The notes under the pieces were generated by a model that was given only the letters and a program-made list of their open reading frames with translations, was not told the DNA's origin and searched no databases. Both the position numbers and the translations under genes were made by a program. A stretch of 64,000 nt of DNA from Ampullaceana balthica (lineage: Eukaryota; Mollusca; Gastropoda; Lymnaeidae), in assembly GCA_944989445.1 (NCBI GenBank), contig CALYLW010000208.1:1158975-1222974 (forward strand). The letters run 5' to 3'. How positions within the stretch are numbered: position 1 is the stretch's first letter; every line of letters starts with the position of its first letter. Of the stretch, positions 22,353-36,600 are shown piece by piece.

Positions 22353-23105
22353 TAAGACACATCTCATTGTATTTTGAAATTTAGCATTTAAATGAGAATT
22401 TCTTATTCTGACCAATTTAGAAAATATTGTTTAACTTTCACAGCTTAGTTTGGATCAAAGATTGTGTATGAAAAGTTGTAGTGTTGGGGACAGCCATAAA
22501 AACAAATGCTCTTTCCAATCAGAATTTCCAAAGATTGAAAATTAAAATCCTGATATTTTGACAAATATTCATTCTATACTAGAGAAAGACAAGAACATGA
22601 AACTGATGATTTGATGCACAGCAATAGCATACAGACCAATCTTTTCAGCTTATTTCTTCCATTCTTATAAAAATGAAAGCTAAAATTTGAGATATATATA
22701 GTCATCCCTCAACAGCTATTATCTCTAACACAGCAGTAGTGTAGTTCACGCCTTCTCAAAATTGAACATAAGCTCAAGGTATATCACAGAAAAAAAATAT
22801 ATTAAAGAAATCAAATTGAATGTTGTTCAAATATTTAGCTGATGATGGCAAAACAAAATGGAAACTTAATTTTTTAGGGAAACAAAAAGGTAGACAACAC
22901 CAAAGATATGGACATTACCTTAGCCATCATCCCTTTAAAATAAAGGTATTCAACATGAAACTGAAGTTTTAAACAAAAGTATCTCAGACATCAGTTTATG
23001 GAACACTGCCAGTTTGAGAATCACCCATTGACTGACAGCAGTACCAAAATAGTGGGCCTGGAATGTGGCATCATTTATATAATGATTATAACAAAGTGCA
23101 ATGAA
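22353..23105. other. No gene seen
   Basis: AT-rich sequence between two minisatellites with nothing recognisable on either strand. Confidence 0.5.
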
Positions 23106-23430
23106 AACATAATGATTGTTTGTTTAACTAAAAACATAATGATTGTTTGTTTAACTAAAAACATAATGATTGTTTGTTTAACTAAAAACATAATGATTGT
23201 TTGTTTAACTAAAAACATAATGATTGTTTGTTTAACTAAAAACATAATGATTGTTTGTTTAACTAAAAACATAATGATTGTTTGTTTAACTAAAAACATA
23301 ATGATTGTTTGTTTAACTAAAAACATAATGATTGTTTGTTTAACTAAAAACATAATGATTGTTTGTTTAACTAAAAACATAATGATTGTTTGTTTAACTA
23401 AAAACATAATGATTGTTTGTTTAACTAAAA
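23106..23430. repeat. 27-bp tandem repeat, 12 near-identical copies
   Basis: The unit ACATAATGATTGTTTGTTTA plus AACTAAA repeats perfectly by eye about 12 times. The 9-residue peptide repeat it would encode on either strand is not in a credible gene context. Confidence 0.95.
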
Positions 23431-24126
23431 ACAACATTGAGTTCAAACATGGATTGCTTGTCTGAGATTTATAAGAAAAGTGTGATCAAACATTACTGTT
23501 TGTCAGCTTTGATACAGTGCTGGGGGGGTTATCTTAAATTCAGGCTTTAATCTATTTCCTTACATGTGCACATACTGATTTTTTTCAAATTTCAGTTAAC
23601 TTTGAACTAATGTACATGTACTTTGATTGTGCAGACTTTCTTGTCATAATCAAAACCTTGAAATAGTCAACTAAATATTAACAAATGCCCTCTTTTGCCC
23701 AAAGTTGGGATTACAAGTGACAGATGTAAGATATTTTATAAACAGCACCATTTATAACTTCATTCTCACAAATATTTTATCAGAAGCTCACATGAATTAT
23801 TTATTATTAAGATTTCATTTAACTTAATTTGATTATCCTCTAGTCTTTCCATGGTTTTAATAAGGGTTAAAATATTAATTGTTTCATGGGTTTTGTTGAA
23901 GAATGAAGTTTTACAAGTATCTTTAACTGAACTTCAGTTTATGCATTGAAAACACATGAGGTAATAATACTAAAAATATAGAATATGACATATGTCATAT
24001 CATCAATAAATTTTTTAGGAGGAGGGAGGGGGGGGGTTCTTTCTCTAACATGAGCAATCATCAGGGGTCCCATGAGGGTAAACAACTGATAAAAACAGAG
24101 AATCTAATTTAAAGGACAGTTAACAT
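23431..24126. other. No gene seen
   Basis: AT-rich DNA with a G-rich run near 24,020. It lies beyond the proposed polyadenylation site of the reverse-strand gene. Confidence 0.45.
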
Positions 24127-24132
24127 TTTATT
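24127..24132 (-). promoter_or_regulatory. Candidate polyadenylation signal, reverse-strand TSP1/LDLa gene
   Basis: TTTATT on the forward strand reads AATAAA on the reverse strand, about 390 bases after the stop codon of the proposed last exon. Confidence 0.4.
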
Positions 24133-24356
24133 AAAATTAGTTAACCGAAAGCAGAACGAAACAGTAATTTGAATGATATTTCAAACAAATTATTATTTAT
24201 ATATTAAAAGAAATAACAACTTTCTATTCCTAAATTCATTAACAAGCAAATTTTAAAATTGTACATTTTCAATGTCATCCAAAAAACACAAAATGATCGC
24301 AAACATTTTCAAAATAATAATCAATAATTGTGTCACTATGTAAGAGAGAAAAATGC

Positions 24357-24450
24357 TCCGGGAATATACAAATGTATTGGTAATACGCAAATGTATTGGT
24401 AATATATAAATGTACTGGTAATATATAAATGTACTGGTAATATATAAATG
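24357..24450. repeat. 19-bp tandem repeat, about 5 copies
   Basis: AATGTACTGGTAATATATA and close variants recur every 19 bp within the proposed 3' UTR of the reverse-strand gene. Confidence 0.85.
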
Positions 24451-24521
24451 TCTTATTTGAAGAATTGAAGTGTCCCACAAAACAATGGCAGCCGAGATGT
24501 CATGAGATGAACAAATTTGTG

Positions 24522-24601
24522 CTAGTGAAAGATGAGAGCCAAGATCACAGTTAGAAGAGATCCAAGTATAACAGCAGCATCTGACAGCATGACAGACGAA
24601 C
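24522..24601 (-). CDS. Proposed terminal exon: C-terminal hydrophobic tail
   Basis: A reverse-strand acceptor (TTTTCTATCCGTCCATCAG) is followed by two bases and 25 codons plus TAG. The peptide begins SSVMLS and ends ILGSLLTVILALIFH. Small residues followed by a terminal hydrophobic run resemble a GPI-anchor signal. The required phase (1) matches the LDLa exon. A single short exon can match by chance, so this is the weakest part of the model. Confidence 0.42.
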
Positions 24602-27600
24602 CTGATGGACGGATAGAAAATATCACACTTGAAATTAATGATACTTTCATAAGTTCAAAAGTTATTTTAATAATGCATTATCTTACAACAAATTATTTTC
24701 CACATTTTTTCTCTTCTAAATTTTACATTAATTTTTTTCCAATATTTGACACATTCCATCAGCGTTGATCATGAGGGGAGTTTCCCTGAATGTTCTACCA
24801 CCAAGACACCACGGGCGTCTGAACATTACACCTAATCAAGAATGCTTTTTTGAATTTGAAGAGACACAGTAAACTAAATTGGTAATAGGGTCGAGCCACC
24901 AAGAGCAGCCTGACAGAACGTGCATCCAGTCCACATCTCAACATCGGTTTAAGGCAAGTGTAAGAAGGTTGTTAAGTTGTGCAATGGGAAAATACTTTTG
25001 AAAATTTGGGTGGGTGTTAAGGCCAGGTCGGTCAACACATAAGTTTTGAAAGCCCAACAGTTCAATCTTTAGCTGTGCCTAGTTAGCATATGTGTTATGT
25101 TGATAGACTCAGTATATGTGTCTAAAAAGAACTTATTCTTCATGGCAAAAATATTTTCTTAAAGACTTTTTGTCAAAAACCAACTAAAAAAAAGTATTAA
25201 ATGGTATAAACTATATTAAAATGTTATAAAACTATATTAAATGTTATAAAACTATATTAAATGTTATAAAACTATATTAAATGCATCATACAAAGAAACA
25301 CTATGCACAAGTATTACAGAACCAGAAGATTTCAAGTTAAAATAGACACAATCATTTTTAAAATTATATTGTCAGCGCAGAATTTCTTTTGGTAAGGATT
25401 TGAAGACAAAGCATCTTAAGAAGTATTTCAAATATTTAGTTTGAAATTGTAACTTTCCAATTAGTGAATAAAGTGATTAAACCTGATTCCTTACAATAAA
25501 TTTAAGTGCTTATAAAATTCTCTTGAGACAAACAGTTGAAAATGAAATCTTATTTCCCTCAAGTTGAGTCTGTTAGGTCCAGAATTTGATCTTTGTGACA
25601 TTGTATAACTGAATGGAGACCTAATGATGGATGTGTAACTGAATGGAGACCTAATGATGGTTGTGTAACTGAATGGAGACCTAATGATGGATGTGTAACT
25701 GAGTGGAGACCTAATGATGGATGTGTAACTGAATGGAGATCTAATGATGGATGTGTAACTGAATGGAGACCTAATGATGGATGTGTAACTGAATGGAGAC
25801 CTAATGATGGATGTGTAACTGAATGGAGATCTAATGATGGATGTGTAACTGAATGGAGACCTAATGATGGATGTGTAACTGAATGGAGATCTAATGATGG
25901 ATGTGTAACTGAATGGAGACCTAATGATGGATGTGTAACTGAATGGAGACCTAATGATGGATGTGTAACTGAATGGAGATCTAATGATGGATGTGTAACT
26001 GAATGGAGATCTAATGATGGATGTGTAACTGAATGGAGACCTAATGATGGATGTGTAACTGAATGGAGACCTAATGATGGATGTGTAACTGAATGGAGAT
26101 CTAATGATGGATGTGTAACTGAATGGAGATCTAATGATGGATGTGTAACTGAATGGATACCTAATGATGGATGTGTAACTGAATGGAGATCTAATGATGG
26201 ATGTGTAACTGAATGGAGACCTAATGATGGATGTGTAACTGAGTGGAGACCTAATGATTAATTTAGACAGCTAATGCTGGCTCTTAAAACCCACCCGCAA
26301 GACATAGAAAGAAAGTCTTTAAATATAGATTTGTTTACACTGGAGAGGAAAACGACCCAAAAGATCCAAATGAAATGAAAAAGAGCCAATCATGCTTCAA
26401 AATCTTTATCTTGCGCGCCCGCGTGTATACAAATGAAAGATACTTTACTATATGTTCAAGTGGTTAATATACATTGACATGGTTACTATACATTGACATG
26501 GTTAGTATACATTGACATGGTTAGTATACATTGACATGGTTAGTATACATTGACATGGTTACTATACATTGACATGGTTACTATACATTGACATGGTTAG
26601 TATACATTGACATGGTTACTATACATTGACATGGTTAGTATACATCAGCGGTTCTCAACCTGTGGGTCGCGACCCCCGCGGGGGTCGAATGACGATTTGG
26701 CAGGGGTCGCCAAAGACCATTGGAAAAATATGTTTTGTGTGTGTTTAAATGTGTAAAAATGTGTAAACCTTGCCATGTACATATTTTGTCTATTACTCTA
26801 TACTAGTCTATAGTCTATTCAGTAACTTTAGTACGTTTAGTTGTTGTAACTTAATATATTTTTATCTTTTTATAATGTTTATTTCAACACTATTTTATGA
26901 ACCCCTCAACAACCGGTAATTATATCAACAGAGAGTAGGGCGCGTCTGGATGCTCAGAGGTCTGAGCTCAGCAGGCTGGCTAAGTGATGTAGAAGTAGAA
27001 CTGCTGCTGCTGCTTGTGGTTCCACACACTGTAGTGTAGGGCTGTAGGTCAATATTTCATTGTACGTGGTATTGAAAGCTATCGTTATAAATTTTTCATT
27101 TTAAATTTAAAGTTTTTAAACCAGCCGATGGAAATGGAACATGCAGAGAAGAACATTATGATTAAGAAAACAAAATATAGTGACGATTTCTTACAATATG
27201 GTTTTACTTCAATATTTACAGCAGGAATTGAGAAACCGCAATGCGTTATTTGTAATGAAGTTCTTTCAGCCGAATCTATGAAGCCAAACAAACTGAAACG
27301 TCATTTTGTTGCAAACATCCAAATTTTGCGGGGAAGGATACCGAGTATTTTAGAAATAAAGCTGATGGCGTCAGGAAAGCCAGACTTGACACTGGCGGCA
27401 AGTACCACCAACAAAACGTAGCAGCCGTTGAAGCTTCATATTTGGTGGCGTTCAGAATCGCAAGAGTTATGAAACCTCACACCATTGCCGAAGAATTATT
27501 GTTGCCAGCGGCCAAAGATATTGTTCGAGTTATGATCGGACCCCAATTTGTTAAGAAATTGAGTGCAATTTCCTTATCTAATGACACTGTCCGGAGAAGA

Positions 27601-30600
27601 ATAGGTGATATGTCTGCTGATATTATTGATCAGGTAATCCAGGAAATAAAATCTGCTCCACTGCCAATATTTAGCATCCAGCTTGACGAATCCACGGACG
27701 TTGCAAACTGTTCACAACTACTGGTTTACGCGAGATATATAAATGAAGGCGACTTTAAAGATGAGTTTCTTTTTTGCAAACCTCTTGAAACGACAACAAC
27801 TGCACGGGATGTATTTGATATAGTTGGTTCATTTCTGAAAGATCATAAGATCTCTTGGGAAAAGGTATGTGGTGTTTGCACTGATGGTGCTCCAGCTATG
27901 TTAGGATGTCGGTCTGGATTTCAACGTTTGGTACTAAATGAATCACCAAAAGTCATTGGAACTCACTGTATGATTCATCGACAAGTGCTAGCAACGACGA
28001 CGTTGTCACAAGAGTTTCAGGAATTAATGAAAAGCGTCGTAAGTTCCGTCAATTTTGTAAAAGCGAGTGCGCTGAACAGTCGTCTGTTTTCGAAACTTTG
28101 TAATGAGATGGATGCGTCCAATGATGTTCTGCTATTTCACACTGAAGTGAGATGGTTGTCGAGAGGGAAAGTTTTGAAACGCGTTTTTGATCTTCGTGAC
28201 GAACTAAAAATGTTCTTTAATCATGAGTCTAAACCACAGTTCGAAGCACTTTTCAGCGACAAAAATGAGCTTCAGAAAATTGCTTACCTGGTAGATATAT
28301 TTGCAATTTTGAATGAGTTAAATTTATCACTGCAAGGACCAAATGCAACATGCCTATATTTGTCTGAAAAGATCAGATCATTCGAAATGAAACTTCAGTT
28401 TTGGTAAACAAAATTGGATGACAATAAAATGTACATGTTGCCCATCTTATCTGCTTTCTTTGAGGAAAATGACATTGAACCGGACAAGAGAAGTAAAATG
28501 ATAATTTCTGTGAAAGAACACTTGCTTATGCTGGCGGACGAAATTTCATCGTACTTTCCAAATCTACCTAACACTCCGTTTGCACTTGCCAGAAGTCCAT
28601 TCACAGTCAAAGTTGACGATATTCCTGAGAAGGCACAAGAGGAGTTCATTGAACTCATTAACAGTGATGCAGCGCGAAATGATTTCTCTTCAATGTCAGT
28701 TACAAAATTCTGGATCAAGTGTTTGCAGTCATATCCTGTTCAATCCGAAACTGTGTTGCGCCTTCTTCTTCCTTTTCCAACAACTTATCTTTGCGAAACA
28801 GGGATTTCCAGCTTGCTGGTTATCAAGTCTAAATACAGAAGTAGACTTGTTGTGGAAGATGATCTTCGTTGTGCTCTCGCAAAGACTGTCCCGAGAATTT
28901 CTGATCTTGTGAGAAAGAAGCAACCTCAACCTTCAAATTAATTGACTTTGGCTTTGTTACTTATTTGTAATTAGAAATAAATACGAATACCTTTTATGTA
29001 ATGTATGACATGTATGTAATTGTAATCATTGTTACATATTGTGTTTTTTTAAAATATTACTAACTACGTTACTTCGAGAACGGTGTCTGTGCTTTAATTA
29101 CGTAAAGTTTGTAAAAATGAGAATACAATGTCATTTTGCATATGAGAATGAGATATAATTAAATATATTATAACAGTCGCAAAATTACAGCTATGAGGTA
29201 GATACTAAAAAAATTTGACGGCGGGGGTCGCCACAGCACGAGTAATTTATTAAAAGGGTCGCGACACAAGAAAGGTTGAGAACCGCTGGTATACATTGAC
29301 ATGGTGACTATACATTGACATGGTTACTATACATTGACATGGTTACTATACATTGACATGGTTAGTATACATTGACATGGTTAGTATACATTGACATGGT
29401 TAGTATACATTGACATGGTTAGTATACATTGACATGGTTAGTATACATTGACATGGTTAGTATACATTGACATGGTTAGTATACATTGACATGGTTACTA
29501 TACATTGACATGGTTAGTATACATTGACATGGTTACTATACATTGACATGGTTACTATACATTGACATGGTTACTATACATTGACATGGTTACTATACAT
29601 TGACATGGTTACTATACATTGACATGGTTACTATACATTGACATGGTTACTATACATTGACATGGTTACTATACATTGACATGGTTACTATACATTGACA
29701 TGGTTACTATACATTGACATGGTTACTATACATTGACATGGTTAGTATACATTGACATGGTTAGTATACATTGACATGGTTACTATACATTGACATGGTT
29801 ACAATACATTGACATGGTTAGTATACATTGACATGGTTAGTATACATTGACATGGTTACTATACATTGACATGGTTAGTATACATTGACATGGTTAGTAT
29901 ACATTGACATGGTTAGTATACATTGACATGGTTAGTATACATTGACATGGTTAGTATACATTGACATGGTTAGTATACATTGACATGGTTAGTATACATT
30001 GACATGGTTAGTATACATTGACATGGTTAGTATACATTGACATGGTTAGTATACATTGATATGGTTAGTATACATTGACATGGTTACTATACATTGACAT
30101 GGTTAGTATACATTGACATGGTTACTATACATTGACATGGTTACTATACATTGACATGGTTACTATACATTGACATGGTTACTATACATTGACATGGTTA
30201 GTATACATTGACATGGTTACTATACATTGACATGGTTACTATACATTGACATGGTTAGTATACATTGACATGGTTAGTATACATTGACATGGTTAGTATA
30301 CATTGACATGGTTAGTATACATTGACATGGTTAGTATACATTGACATGGTTAGTATACATTGACATGGTTACTATACATTGACATGGTTAGTATACATTG
30401 ACATGGTTACTATACATTGACATGGTTACTATACATTGACATGGTTACTATACATTGACATGGTTACTATACATTGACATGGTTAGTATACATTGACATG
30501 GTTACTATACATTGACATGGTTAGTATACATTGACATGGTTACTATACATTGACATGGTTACTATACATTGACATGGTTACTATACATTGACATGGTTAC

Positions 30601-33600
30601 TATACATTGACATGGTTAGTATACATTGACATGGTTACTATACATTGACATGGTTACTATACATTGACATGGTTAGTATACATTGACATGGTTAGTATAC
30701 ATTGACATGGTTAGTATACATTGACATGGTTAGTATACATTGACATGGTTAGTATACATTGACATGGTTAGTATACATTGACATGGTTACTATACATTGA
30801 CATGGTTAGTATACATTGACATGGTTACTATACATTGACATGGTTACTATACATTGACATGGTTACTATACATTGACATGGTTACTATACATTGACATGG
30901 TTACTATACATTGACATGGTTACTATACATTGACATGGTTACTATACATTGACATGGTTAGTATACATTCAAGTTGTTACCTGTGCTCCTGGTGCCCCTA
31001 CTGAGGTCATAGTAGACACCATTTCCCCGCAGGCTCTTGGATAAGTAACAGGCCATCTCATCACTGCCGTCATGGCACTGCACAACGCTGTCACACTTCA
31101 GGGTTAGCGGTATGCACATCTTCCCACTGCTGCAGTTGAAGTTTGTGTTTTCTTTACACTGGGTCATGTTAAACTTCTTTGGTAGAGCTGTCGGGGAATA
31201 GAGAGACAATGATCCTGGCTGTCGGGGAATCGAGAGACAATGATTCTGGCTGTTGGGGAATAGAGAGACAATGATCCTGGCTGTCAGGGAATAGAGAGAC
31301 AATGATTCTGGCTGTCAGGGAATAGAGAGACAATGATCCTGGCTGTCAGGGAATAGAGAGACAATGATTCTGGCTGTCAGGGAATAGAGAGACAATGATT
31401 CTGGCTGTCAGGGAATAGAGAGACAATGATTCTGGCTGTCAGGGAATAGAGAGACAATGACTGTCGGGGAATAGAGAGACAATGATTCTGGCTGTCGGGG
31501 AATAGAGAGACAATGATTCTGGCTGTCGGGGAATAGAGAGACAATGATTCTGGCTGTCGGGGAATAGAGAGACAATGATCCTGGCTGTCAGGGAATAGAG
31601 AGACAATGATTCTGGCTGTCAGGGAATAGAGAGACAATGATTCTGGCTGTCGTGGAATAGAGAGACAATGATTCTGGCTGTCGGGGAATAGAGAGACAAT
31701 GATTCTGGCTGTCGGGGAATAGAGAGACAATGATCCTGGCTGTCGTGGAATAGAGAGACAATGATTCTGGCTGTCGGGGAATAGAGAGACAATGATCCTG
31801 GCTGTCGGGGAATAGAGAGACAATGATCCTGGCTGTCGTGGAATAGAGAGACAATGATCCTGGCTGTCGTGGAATAGAGAGACAATGATCCTGGCTGTCG
31901 TGGAATAGAGAGACAATGATCCTGGCTGTCGTGGAATAGAGAGACAATAATTCTGGCTCCATATATTATATAAAAAAATGAATTTCTTCATTGTCAACAG
32001 ACTCTTGTGTAAGGGAAATAAGCCATGAGAATCAATAGAAGATTATGAAACACTGTCATGCCATCAATAAATCATTTCATGACACATGTCTAACACTTTG
32101 TATGTTGTGTCCCAGGCTTACCTGAAGATTTTTATTAAATTTAAATGTATGGATAAAAAAAAATAATATTTTTCTGATTACTTTATAATATAACCCAAAA
32201 ATTCAATACAAATGAAAGAGAAATCAAATTTTTAGGATTATCTTTATTTTTATCCAAATATTTAACTGCAATAAGATGTACCATAAAATATGTTCATGTT
32301 GAGATGGTCCTCGTATGTAAAGAAATATACGACATTAACAAGGCATTTAAAAAATATCTCTGTTGGTCATAATATGTGTCAACAAAGTGTCCACTTATTT
32401 CATTACACCTCGTCCATTGTCTGTCGTGTCATTTGGTTGCACCATCTGTCCACATTGTGTCAAATTATGATGCTTTGTCGCACTACGTCTCCATGATGTG
32501 TTATGTCTGTTTGTCACACTGTCAAAGAAGACAAGGGTAAAGAGGTCAGGGTACTGACGTGGGCATGGCTCCTTGTTGCAACTCTCCTTGTCAATGTTCT
32601 CTCCATCACTGTCAAAGAAGACTAGGGTAAAGAGGTCAGGGTAAAGAGGTCAGGGTAAAGAGGTCAGGGTAGAGAGGTCAGGGTAGAGAGGTCAGAGTAA
32701 AGAGGTCAGGGTAGAGAGGTCAGAGTAAAAAGTCAGGGTAGAGAGGTCAGGGTAGAGAGGTCAGGGTAGAGAGGTCAAGGTACTGACGTGGGCATGGCTC
32801 CTTGTTGCAACTCTCCTTGTCAATGTTCTCCCCATCACAAGGTTTCCCCCCATACAATGGAGCCTGACACTCCCTGTGTCTTTCCCTCTTTCCTTCTCCG
32901 CACGCCTTGGTACATAAAGTCCAGCCTCCCCAGCCTGACCACCGGCCATCCTCTGTGGACAGAGCAGATTATACAAGTCAAAAAGATTTAAAACATAAAA
33001 AAATTCCTGGGAGATAAAATTTACAATTGAAAGAACATAAGAGATGAAATTAACAAAAATATTTACAACTAATAATTGTAATATCACTTAGTAAATTATT
33101 ATAATAACGAGCAACAAAGCCCGTCCAAGGACGTTCCGCCACCATTCGGTGGCATGTTGTAACTCCCCTCCAACAGCCGTCTCGACCGGCATTACATGTG
33201 CATCGCGTCAAAAGTACTATTCATTATAGTTAAAATAAATAACTCGTAAAAACAGAGATTTTTGCTATAAATCCCAACGCGCATAACTCAAAATAAGGTC
33301 TTGGAAGAAATACTGCACCAAAAATAACTAGTTTTGAACGTCCGCGTAAATGGCGTAAACATGTTCAATATGATTGGCTGTAGGAGTCATATGTGTTTGA
33401 GGGACCAATCGCTATAGATGACCAGACAGAACGGACAGAAACTTGCCTTTTATTATATAGGATTAGTTATTAATTTTATCTACTGACTTTGATTTTTAAA
33501 TATGAGAGTATTTTTGCTCTGCTACACCAACTCTTATATAATTAATTGTGTTGTAATAAATTTAATAATAGCTATAATTACAATTTTTGAAAGTTATTAA

Positions 33601-36600
33601 ACTTTTTAACTAGGTTTGATGTTGTCTGCCAATTATTGGTATGTGACCCGTTCCGTACATACAACCTAGCAGACCCGTCGTGCGTTGCAACCATCTCAGT
33701 AAAAATGAATAAATTTAAAGTGACCAATGAGTGGTATGTTTTAAAAACAATTATGCCAGAAACCTTTGCAGAAGTTTGTTAAAAAAAATAGTCCAAATAG
33801 TCATAGCAAACGGATAAATAAATTAATAATTAAAAAGCTTACAAAACGAAAACCATATTAAGGGCCCGGCTCCAAAATTAGTGACAAGTTATTTTTTTTT
33901 ATTGTCATTGTACTCAAGCTATATTTCTCAAAATTGTGTAAATTTGAATGGGGAATACAATTATTAAAGTTCAGTAAAAAAGCCATTTGGGACCCCAGCT
34001 CCGAGGGACTGGACATTAGGAGTTAAGTGCCCTATAGTAATTTAATATAGGCTCTTAGTTTTTGTTTACTCATTTTGGTCAAAATCAATTTATTTTCTCA
34101 TTATCTAACGTTTAAACTAATTTTTATATAGGTAATATAGGGAAAAACACATTAAAGGGCCCCCGGGCCCATTCTGTGCAAGATGTCAATTTCAACTTAA
34201 ACATATACGAAGAAAAGACATTTGGGGCCCCTGCCCGAAAAAATTGAAATTAGAAGTTAATAAAACTTATTTTAGTAAGTATTTTAATATGGGCTATCAA
34301 GTTTTTGTATACAAATTTTGGTTAAGATCCATTCATTTACTCAATAGCTAACACATAAAATAATTTTATATAGCTCATATATCCAAAAAAAAACATTAAG
34401 TGTCCCAGGGCCCATTCGTGCAAGATATAAAGTTCAAAACACATGTTCATTTCAATCTGTATAATAATGGATACATGTGTCATTATTTGTCAAGATTGTT
34501 ATTACATGTAATTGAATGGTGAATAAAATCTTAAACGTTTAAGAAAAAGGACTTTTTGGGCTCCCAGCCCTACAGGAATGACTATTAGGAGTTCAGTGCC
34601 CTTTAGTATTTTAAAATTGGCTATCTAGTTTTTATTACACAAAGTTTGGTTAAGATCCAACAATTTACACAGTCGCTTACACTGAAACTAAATTTTATAT
34701 AGCTCATATAAGCAAAAAATGACATTATGGGCCCCCGGGGACCCATGAGTTTTAAATATTAAAAAAAGTTGCCAGTTACCATCCCAGGTGCGTAGTCAAC
34801 AGTCTAAAAAAGTTTCATGATGATCGGATGAATGGTTTAGTCAGCTATAAAGGACATGCACACACACAGAAATACTTTGATTTTTATATATATAGATTAT
34901 ATATATAAATATAATTATATATATAATATACTTATATTTACACATATATACATACATATATATACATACATACATGTGTGTATGTGTATGTATGTATGTA
35001 TGTATATATATATAAATGAAATATAAAAAAAATATTTAAAAAAAAAGAAATAAATATAACAGAGGGCTCCTAAATGTATCAAAAAATTCTTGATAAAAAA
35101 TCAAGTCTAGCTCATCCTTGGCTATCTTCTGTAGACTAAATCAAGTCTAGCTCATCCTTGGCTATCTTCTGTAGACTAAATCAAGTCTAGCTCATCCTTG
35201 GCTATCTTCTGTAGACTAAATCAAGTCTAGCTCATCCTCGGCTATCTTCTGTAGACTAAATCAAGTCTAGCTCATCCTTGGCTATCTTCTGTTGACTAAA
35301 TCAAGTCTAGCTCATCCTCGGCTATCTTCTGTAGACTAAATCAAGTCTAGCTCATCCTCGGCTATCTTCTGTAGACTAAATCAAGTCTAGCTCATCCTCG
35401 GCTATCTTCTGTAGACTAAATCAAGTCTAGCTCATCCTCGGCTATCTTCTGTAGACTAAATCAAGTCTAGCTCATCCTCGGCTATCTTCTGTAGACTAAA
35501 TCAAGTCTAGCTCATCCTCGGCTATCTTCTGTAGACTAAATCAAGTCTAGCTCATCCTCGGCTATCTTCTGTAGACTAAATCAAGTCTAGCTCATCCTCG
35601 GCTATCTTCTGTAGACTAAATCAAGTCTAGCTCATCCTCGGCTATCTTCTGTAGACTAAATCAAGTCTAGCTCATCCTCGGCTATCTTCTGTAGACTAAA
35701 TCAAGTCTAGCTCATCCTCGGCTATCTTCTGTAGACTAAATCAAGTCTAGCTCATCCTCGGCTATCTTCTGTAGACTAAATCAAGTCTAGCTCATCCTCG
35801 GCTATCTTCTGTAGACTAAATCAAGTCTAGCTCATCCTCGGCTATCTTCTGTAGACTAAATCAAGTCTAGCTCATCCTCGGCTATCTTCTGTAGACTAAA
35901 TCAAGTCTAGCTCATCCTCGGCTATCTTCTGTAGACTAAATCAAGTCTAGCTCATCCTCGGCTATCTTCTGTAGACTAAATCAAGTCTAGCTCATCCTCG
36001 GCTATCTTCTGTAGACTAAATCAAGTCTAGCTCATCCTCGGCTATCTTCTGTAGACTAAATCAAGTCTAGCTCATCCTTGGCTATCTTCTGTAGACTAAA
36101 TCAAGTCTAGCTCATCCCCGGCTATCTTCTGTAGACTAAATCAAGTCTAGCTCATCCTCGGCTAACTTCTGTATACAAAATCAAGTCTAGCTCATCCTTG
36201 GCTATCTTCTGTAGACTAAATCAAGTCTAGCTCATCCTCGGCTATCTTCTGTAGACTAAATCAAGTCTAGCTCATCCTTGGCTATCTTCTGTAGACTAAA
36301 TCAAGTCTAGCTCATCCTCGGCTATCTTCTGTAGACTAAATCAAATCTAGCTCATCCTCGGCTATCTTCTGTACACTAAATCAAGTCTAGCTCATCCTCG
36401 GCTATCTTCTGTAGACTAAATCAAGTCTAGCTCATCCTTGGCTATCTTCTGTAGACTAAATCAAGTCTAGCTCATCCTTGGCTATCTTCTGTAGACTAAA
36501 TCAAGTCTAGCTCATCCTTGGCTATCTTCTGTTGACTAAATCAAGTCTAGCTCATCCTTGGCTATCTTCTGTAGACTAAATCAAGTCTAGCTCATCCTTG

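Noticed and set aside
24761..24960. Possible extra reverse-strand exons between the LDLa exon and the proposed last exon
   Set aside because: Short open stretches (for example near 24,820 and 24,920) lack a consistent acceptor, donor and phase, and show no MACPF-like motif.
25605..30968. Direct-repeat arrays considered as CRISPR-like
   Set aside because: Units are contiguous with no unique spacers, and the context is eukaryotic with introns. They are minisatellites.
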